A stretch of DNA of 64,000 nucleotides from an uncultured bacterium (GTDB lineage: Bacteria; Planctomycetota; GCA-002687715), in NCBI GenBank assembly GCA_902826835.1, contig CADEGH010000004.1:232370-296369 (forward strand), given 5' to 3'. A model generated the notes under the pieces. It was given only the letters and a program-made list of their open reading frames with translations, was not told the origin of the DNA and searched no databases. Shown piece after piece: positions 59,492 through 64,000 of this stretch. A program made the position numbers and the translations under genes. Numbering within the stretch: the stretch's first letter is position 1; every line of letters starts with the position of its first letter.

Positions 59492-59940
59492 GAGTGGTGC
59501 TGCAGCGGGTGAGCCGCGCGGCGGTCCGCGCGGAGGGGACCATCTGCGGGGCCATCGAAACCGGCTTTCTCTTGCTGGTGGGCATTGCAACCGGCGATGG
59601 GGAGCCCGAAGTTGCGTGGATGGCCGAGAAGATCGCCGGGCTGCGTCTCTTCCCCGACGCCGAGGGAAAGATGAATCGAAGCTTGGTCGAAGTCGGAGGG
59701 AGAGTCCTCGCCGTCTCCCAATTCACGCTCCTCGGTGACGCCAGCAAAGGACGCCGCCCGAGTTTTGTTGGCGCCGCCCCTGGACCAATTGCCGAGCCCA
59801 TTTTCAATCGATTCGCGCTGAGTCTTTCCGCCTTGATCGGCCCGGTCGAGACCGGGAAGTTCGGCGCGGCGATGGAAGTGGAACTCGTGAACGACGGACC
59901 CGTGACCTTGGTCCTTGAGCGACTGCCAGCCGCCCCCTAG
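59488..59940 (+). CDS. dtd: D-aminoacyl-tRNA deacylase
   Basis: A 150-residue protein that removes D-amino acids (and Gly) mischarged on tRNA. The invariant motifs are present: S-Q-F-T-L (VSQFTLLGD) and the cross-subunit motif, here NDGPVT (usual form NxGPVT/NDGPVT). The GTG start overlaps the TPR gene. It lies 11 bp upstream of trpS, so both translation genes are likely in one operon. Length is standard. Confidence 0.93.
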   Translation: MRVVLQRVSRAAVRAEGTICGAIETGFLLLVGIATGDGEPEVAWMAEKIAGLRLFPDAEGKMNRSLVEVGGRVLAVSQFTLLGDASKGRRPSFVGAAPGPIAEPIFNRFALSLSALIGPVETGKFGAAMEVELVNDGPVTLVLERLPAAP

Positions 59941-59951
59941 ACTGCCCCAGC

Positions 59952-60923
59952 ATGAAGCGATTTCTCTCCGGTATCCAGCCGTCCGGTCTCCCCCATCTCG
60001 GCAACTGGTTTGGCGCAGTCCAAATGCACCTGGAGCGCGCGAAGCAGGGCAACGCCTACTTCTTCATCGCGGACTACCACGCTCTCACTACCCTGCAGGA
60101 TCCCGAAAAGCTCCGGGAGTACGTGCGAGAGATTGCCGTGACCTACCTCGCGGCCGGACTCGGAGAAACCGAAGCGGTTTTTTGGCGGCAGAGCGACGTG
60201 CCGGAAGTCACGGAGATCGCGTGGCTGCTCAGCACCGTCACCGGCATGGGCTTGCTCGAGCGCGGACACAGCTACAAGGACAAAACCGCGAAGGGGATCG
60301 CGGCTAGCGCCGGGTTGCTGTACTACCCGGTGCTGATGGCCTCGGACATTCTCGCCTACGACGCCGATGTCGTGCCGGTCGGCAAGGACCAGGTGCAGCA
60401 CATCGAGATGACGCAGGACATGGCCGGCTATTGGAACTCCACCTACGGTCAGACCTTCCGACGCCCCGAATGGGAGCTGTCGAAGACACCGAAGGTCAGC
60501 GGCCTCGATGGCCAGAAAATGAGCAAGAGCTACGGCAATGCCCTGTGGATCTTCGAGGAGGGAAAAGCGCTGAAAAAGGCGATCGGACGGATCGCCACCG
60601 ACTCGCGCCCCCCCGATGAACCCAAGGATCCCAAGGGATTGCTCCTGTTCGAATGGCTCGAGCTGCTGCTGCCTGCCGACGAACTGGCCGATCTGGCCCG
60701 ACGCCTCCAAACTGGTGGAGCCAACGCCCCCGGCTACGGCGAACTCAAAGCGCGGCTCGTGCTCGCCATCGAGACCCACTTCGCCGACGCCCGTCGACGT
60801 CGTCAGGAACTCTTGACCCATCCGGAGCACATCGAGGCCGCGCTCGCTCGAGGCGCGGTGGCCGCCCGCGCCGTAGCGCGCGAGGTGCGCGATCGGGCCC
60901 TTCGCGCCTGCGGCCTGCGCTGA
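59952..60923 (+). CDS. trpS: Tryptophanyl-tRNA synthetase
   Basis: A 323-residue class Ic aminoacyl-tRNA synthetase that attaches Trp to tRNA-Trp. It has the GxQPSG lead (SGIQPSGLPHLGN, containing the HIGH-equivalent HLGN), tryptophan/ATP-site segments (FIADYHALT, PVGKDQVQHIEMTQD) and KMSKS (GQKMSKSYGNAL). Length is typical for bacterial TrpRS (about 330). It converges with ribE, whose stop is 20 bp away. Confidence 0.95.
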   Translation: MKRFLSGIQPSGLPHLGNWFGAVQMHLERAKQGNAYFFIADYHALTTLQDPEKLREYVREIAVTYLAAGLGETEAVFWRQSDVPEVTEIAWLLSTVTGMGLLERGHSYKDKTAKGIAASAGLLYYPVLMASDILAYDADVVPVGKDQVQHIEMTQDMAGYWNSTYGQTFRRPEWELSKTPKVSGLDGQKMSKSYGNALWIFEEGKALKKAIGRIATDSRPPDEPKDPKGLLLFEWLELLLPADELADLARRLQTGGANAPGYGELKARLVLAIETHFADARRRRQELLTHPEHIEAALARGAVAARAVAREVRDRALRACGLR

Positions 60924-60942
60924 GCGCTCGACCTGGTCTCAT

Positions 60943-61533
60943 TCAGGGCTTGGGCAGGAGCCGCTGCACCCACTTCCCCAGGACGTCGGCTTCCACGTTG
61001 ACCCGGTCGTCGACCCGGAGTCGCCCCAGCGTGGTGACGGTGAGCGTGTGGGGAATGAGACCCACGCTGACCCGGGGATTTTCGAGTCCGATGAGGGTGA
61101 GCGAAACCCCATTGAGGCAGATCGACCCCTTGGGGACACAGAGCACGAACAGCTCCGGTGGGAGCTCGATCCAAACCGTGGTCTGACCAGGAGCGGTGAC
61201 GATGTCGGCGATTCGGCCAACGCCATCGACGTGCCCGGTGACGAAGTGGCCGCCCAGGCGATCTCCCACCCGTAGAGACCGCTCTACGTTGACCCAAGTG
61301 TCCGGCTGGAGCTTCGCGAGCCAGGTTTTTTCGAGGGTCTCTCCCATCAAATAAAAGGTGGCCACCCCCCGGTCCAGGGTGGCCACGGTGAGGCAGCACC
61401 CGTCCACGGAGATCGAATCCCCCTCCCTCACATCCCGGGCCAAGCGGCCGAGATCCAAGTCAATTTCCAAGGCACCCTGCGTCCGGCGGCAGGCCAAAAC
61501 CTGGCAGGCCGCCTCCACGAGTCCGGTGAACAT
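60943..61533 (-). CDS. ribE: Riboflavin synthase alpha chain
   Basis: A 196-residue enzyme made of two homologous beta-barrel halves that convert two lumazine molecules into riboflavin. The N-terminal MFTGLVE signature is intact. Lumazine-site segments are seen in both halves: GDSISVDGCCLTV and GSICLNGVSLTLIG; also GHFVTGHVDGVG. No other rib genes are adjacent. The upstream region carries no recognisable FMN riboswitch. Confidence 0.94.
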   Translation of the reverse strand: MFTGLVEAACQVLACRRTQGALEIDLDLGRLARDVREGDSISVDGCCLTVATLDRGVATFYLMGETLEKTWLAKLQPDTWVNVERSLRVGDRLGGHFVTGHVDGVGRIADIVTAPGQTTVWIELPPELFVLCVPKGSICLNGVSLTLIGLENPRVSVGLIPHTLTVTTLGRLRVDDRVNVEADVLGKWVQRLLPKP

Positions 61534-61570
61534 ACTGGGCTCCGCCCTTTCCCGGGCTTTCCTTCGATTC

Positions 61571-61598
61571 TTGATCGAGCTAGGGCCCTACGTACTAT
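61571..61598 (+). promoter_or_regulatory. Promoter candidate for trmD-rplS-secD
   Basis: TTGATC (61571-61576) and TACTAT (61593-61598) are separated by 16 bp, in the intergenic region between ribE and trmD and pointing toward trmD. Consensus match is moderate. Confidence 0.4.
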
Positions 61599-61683
61599 GG
61601 ACCCTCGCTCGCCGGGGCCAACCGTGGGGATTTCCTTGTGGATCCTCGCGCTCCGGAGGGTGACGTGATCTCCGGACCGTCGG

Positions 61684-62412
61684 ATGCGGGTCGATATCCT
61701 GACCATCTTTCCTGGACTCTTCCAGGGGTTCTTGTCGGAAAGCCTGGTCAGAATCGCGCAGGAGAAGGGCCTCCTAGAGGTCCACCTCCACGACTTTCGG
61801 GAATTCGCAAAAGGCCCACGCCGCTCGGTCGACGACAAACCCTTTGGGGGTGGTCCCGGGATGGTCTTGAAGCCCGAGCCAGTCTTCCTCTGCTTGGAAG
61901 CACTGCTCGCCGGGTTCCAGACTCGCCCGCGATTCATTCTCCCCGCCCCGGTTGGACGTCGATTTGATCAAGCGCTGGCCCGCGAGTTGTCCCGGGAATC
62001 GCACCTCCTGCTTCTATGCGGTCGTTACGAAGGCTACGACGAACGAATCGTCGACGCGTGGCACTTCGAGGAGATCTCGATCGGGGATTACGTCCTGACC
62101 GGCGGGGAAGTCCCCGCCATGGTGGTGGTGGATTCGATCGCGAGGTTGCTCCCGGGGGTGCTCGGCCACGATCTATCGGCGGCCGACGACTCCTTCGAAC
62201 AGCCACTTCTCGATCACCCTCACTACACGAGGCCAGCGACTTTCCGAGACCTCCCGGTCCCGGAAGTCCTGCTCTCGGGAGACCACGCGCGAGTAGCGAC
62301 GTGGCGCCGGGAGCAGCGTCGCTTGCGTACGGCAGCTCGTCGTCCTGATCTGTTGTCGGAAAAACCAACGCGGTCGGCGGACTCCCCGGAGACGCCGACC
62401 ACCGAAGCCTGA
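61684..62412 (+). CDS. trmD: tRNA (guanine-N1)-methyltransferase
   Basis: A 242-residue SPOUT methyltransferase that makes m1G37 in tRNA to prevent frameshifting. Trefoil-knot segments are conserved: DILTIFPGLFQG, DDKPFGGGPGMVLKPEP, LLLCGRYEGYDERI and ISIGDYVLTGGEVPAMVV. The start at 61684 matches the family N-terminus. The usual upstream partners rpsP and rimM are missing here; rplS follows after 9 bp. Confidence 0.95.
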   Translation: MRVDILTIFPGLFQGFLSESLVRIAQEKGLLEVHLHDFREFAKGPRRSVDDKPFGGGPGMVLKPEPVFLCLEALLAGFQTRPRFILPAPVGRRFDQALARELSRESHLLLLCGRYEGYDERIVDAWHFEEISIGDYVLTGGEVPAMVVVDSIARLLPGVLGHDLSAADDSFEQPLLDHPHYTRPATFRDLPVPEVLLSGDHARVATWRREQRRLRTAARRPDLLSEKPTRSADSPETPTTEA

Positions 62413-62421
62413 GGGTGTGCC

Positions 62422-62787
62422 ATGGACAAGTACAGCGTCCTCGAACAAGAATTCCGCCGCAAGAATCCTCTTCCCGAGTTTGCTCCCGGCGACGTCATCG
62501 ACGTCTCGGTCAACATCAAAGAGGGTGAGAAGGAGCGGGTGCAGGTCTTCAGCGGGACGGTGATCGCTCGCCGTGGTACCGGGTTGGGCGCCTCTTTCAC
62601 GGTGCGTCGCATCGTGCAGGGCGAAGGGGTCGAACGTACCTTCCCGGTGCACTCCCCGAAAATCGCGAACGTCGAGGTCAAGACGCGCTCCAACGTGCGT
62701 CGGGCCAAGCTTTATTACCTTCGCGATCTGCAGGGCAAGGCGACCCGCCTCAAAGAGCGGATGGACAATCGCGAAGCCAAGTCTTGA
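62422..62787 (+). CDS. rplS: 50S ribosomal protein L19
   Basis: A 121-residue ribosomal protein. Family features: PEFAPGDVIDVSVNIKEGEKERVQVF, GTVIARRGTGLGASFTVRR, GEGVERTFPVHSPKIANVEV, RRAKLYYLRD. Length is standard. Typically paired with trmD, as here. Confidence 0.97.
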   Translation: MDKYSVLEQEFRRKNPLPEFAPGDVIDVSVNIKEGEKERVQVFSGTVIARRGTGLGASFTVRRIVQGEGVERTFPVHSPKIANVEVKTRSNVRRAKLYYLRDLQGKATRLKERMDNREAKS

Positions 62788-62830
62788 TCGGGCGTAGGCC
62801 CCGCATGGGCCCCGTGGTGGAGATCATTCG

Positions 62831-64000
62831 GTGACGGACAAGCTTCCCTTCCGTTGGTTCATCATCCTCTTCGTGCTGGCTCTTGCGAGCCTGGCGATCT
62901 GGAGGAACTGGCCTCTCAATTACGGCATCGATCTCGCAGGTGGCAATACGATCACCTACAGCATCGATCGCTCGGTCCTCGAGGAGTTCGCGCGCACGGG
63001 GACGGACCTCGAAGAGGCGATGAACACCACGATCAAGGTCATCTCGACCCGCATCGACAACCTCGGGGTCAAAGACCTGAGCGTGCGTCGTGAGGGCCGA
63101 GATCGCATTCTCGTGCAGGCCCCCAAGTTGGCCGAGGATGAGGCGGCCGAGATCAAACGGCGCATCGTTCAGCTCGGTGAACTGAAATTCCTGATCGGCG
63201 TCGGCGAGGCCCTCGGCAATTCCAGCCCCGGTCCTCTCCAGGTGCCGGCGAAGGCCGCCGGGGCTACCGAGTCCTACACCTTCGATCAGGTCGCCGCCGA
63301 TGCGCAGAGGAAGACCGCGCTGGAGAAAGGCAAGGAAGCCATCGCCAAGGCGAAGGCGGCCAATCAGCCGATCCCGCGGGACGCGTACCGGGACGGAACG
63401 TCGTACCAGCTCCGCACGGCGGACGATCGTCCGCTTCCATTCTTCTGGAAGCCCTGGGCCCCGGGCCAAGCGGCCGTCCGATCCGGCATCGCGGAAGCCG
63501 ACATCAAGAAGGCTTTGAACGCCGCCGCGTTGGGTCAGGAATACACCGCCGACCACATCAAGGGCGGCTGGCTCTACGCCGATCCCAAGTACTTCCCGGA
63601 GGGGTCGCCCGACAAGGGCTTCACGGGTAAGGACATCACCTCCCCCGGCCGCGGCCACGACGAATTCGGTCGTCGCACCGTCACCTACAACGTGATCCGC
63701 GAACGCCAGGGCGATTTCGAGCGCTACACCCGCACCTACATCAAGAAGCCGATGGCCATCGTCTTGAACGACGAGATCTGGTCGGCTCCGAGCATCGACT
63801 CCGAGTTGCGCGACAGCGTGCAGATCCACGGCGGGGCGGGCGAAGGGTTTTCGCAAGCTGAACAGGACTGGCTCCTCAATTGCCTCCAGTCCGGCAGCTT
63901 GCGACTGCGGCCCCGCCTCGAGTCCGAAGACAAGATCGGCGCCGTGCTCGGAGACGTCGCGGTCAACCGGGGCGTCTACTCCACGATCATCAGCGCGATT
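62831..64000 (+). CDS. secD: Protein translocase subunit SecD (C-terminus cut by window edge)
   Basis: 390 codons remain open to the window edge. The GTG at 62831 has GGAGA 6-7 nt upstream. The first helix (FRWFIILFVLALASLAIW) precedes YGIDLAGGNTITYSID, which matches the SecD D-L-x-GG motif, and STRIDNLGVKDLSVRREGRDRILVQ. The large periplasmic P1 region follows (PMAIVLNDEIWSAPSI is its conserved end), containing a Lys/Ala-rich insert at about 140-185 not found in E. coli SecD. SecDF pulls proteins across the membrane using the proton motive force. It could be fused to SecF downstream, outside this window. Confidence 0.92.
   Translation, partial: MTDKLPFRWFIILFVLALASLAIWRNWPLNYGIDLAGGNTITYSIDRSVLEEFARTGTDLEEAMNTTIKVISTRIDNLGVKDLSVRREGRDRILVQAPKLAEDEAAEIKRRIVQLGELKFLIGVGEALGNSSPGPLQVPAKAAGATESYTFDQVAADAQRKTALEKGKEAIAKAKAANQPIPRDAYRDGTSYQLRTADDRPLPFFWKPWAPGQAAVRSGIAEADIKKALNAAALGQEYTADHIKGGWLYADPKYFPEGSPDKGFTGKDITSPGRGHDEFGRRTVTYNVIRERQGDFERYTRTYIKKPMAIVLNDEIWSAPSIDSELRDSVQIHGGAGEGFSQAEQDWLLNCLQSGSLRLRPRLESEDKIGAVLGDVAVNRGVYSTIISAI

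Noticed and set aside
61534..61683. FMN riboswitch upstream of ribE
   Set aside because: The conserved FMN aptamer segments (such as AGGGGCAGGGTGAAA and CCGGCGGT) are not seen in the minus-strand leader.
62750..63856. Minus-strand frame of 368 codons over secD
   Set aside because: secD on the plus strand has an unmistakable SecD signature, so the antisense frame is a shadow.
1..64000. CRISPR arrays, insertion sequences, prophage or integration sites
   Set aside because: No regularly spaced repeats, transposase, integrase or phage structural genes were seen on either strand.

Overview
This 64 kb window is GC-rich, gene-dense bacterial chromosome with no mobile elements, phage genes or CRISPR arrays. 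The overall character suggests a planctomycete or a close relative. The pointers are many Sec-secreted proteins with HEAT repeats, LamG, PKD and parallel beta-helix domains; a DUF6288 protein; a TPR 'end-of-group' protein; ECF sigma/anti-sigma signalling; a fused IspD-IspF; and tRNAs without encoded CCA ends. This assignment is inference from gene content; no rRNA is present to confirm it.

Layout. 1-9 kb: an edge-truncated secreted protein, a PpiC-type foldase, two secreted surface proteins that share a C-terminal module, and three glycosyltransferases. 9-14.4 kb: a seven-gene operon for an MCE/Mla-type lipid transporter (MlaE, MlaF, MlaD) that also carries a STAS protein, an RsbW-like kinase and two lipoproteins. 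14.5-15.7 kb: tRNA-Lys, -His, -Arg, -Arg and -Leu and an HU protein. 15.9-21.3 kb: secreted HEAT and propeller-like proteins and an ECF sigma factor coupled to a composite anti-sigma protein. 21.4-43.6 kb: a 16-gene, single-strand, mostly overlapping cluster. It holds GT2 and GT4 glycosyltransferases (several fused in unusual ways), two PIG-L deacetylases, a radical SAM/SPASM protein and a cysteine-less radical-SAM-like protein. It ends with a phosphodiesterase, a phytol/dolichol-kinase-like gene, a DUF92 gene, a UbiA prenyltransferase and an epimerase. 43.6-51.1 kb: a GT-C-like membrane protein, a DUF6288 protein and a four-gene sugar-acid catabolism operon. 51.2-54.2 kb: an ABC exporter-type system with a His-rich permease and a DUF3299 lipoprotein. 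54.2-64 kb: tRNA-Gly, a small SelW-like gene with an in-frame TGA, a TPR protein, ispDF, ruvC, two lipoproteins, dtd, trpS, ribE, trmD, rplS and the start of secD.

The strongest unusual finding is at 54401-54637. It is a 78-residue Rdx/SelW-family protein whose redox motif reads Cys-Thr-Gln-TGA. The TGA is followed by a hairpin whose GGUCU apical loop matches the classic bacterial SECIS loop, so this is very probably a selenoprotein that ordinary gene calling breaks in two. Also notable are the kinase-DUF92-UbiA cassette, which mirrors the plant phytol salvage steps VTE5-VTE6-prenyltransferase; a partner-switch kinase inside the Mla operon; a GT4-coiled coil-GT4 protein of 1220 residues; and a radical-SAM-like protein that has lost its cluster cysteines.

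Many neighbouring genes overlap by 4 bases (ATGA or GTGA), which fixed many start choices. Most long open frames antisense to these genes are GC-driven shadows and are left out.
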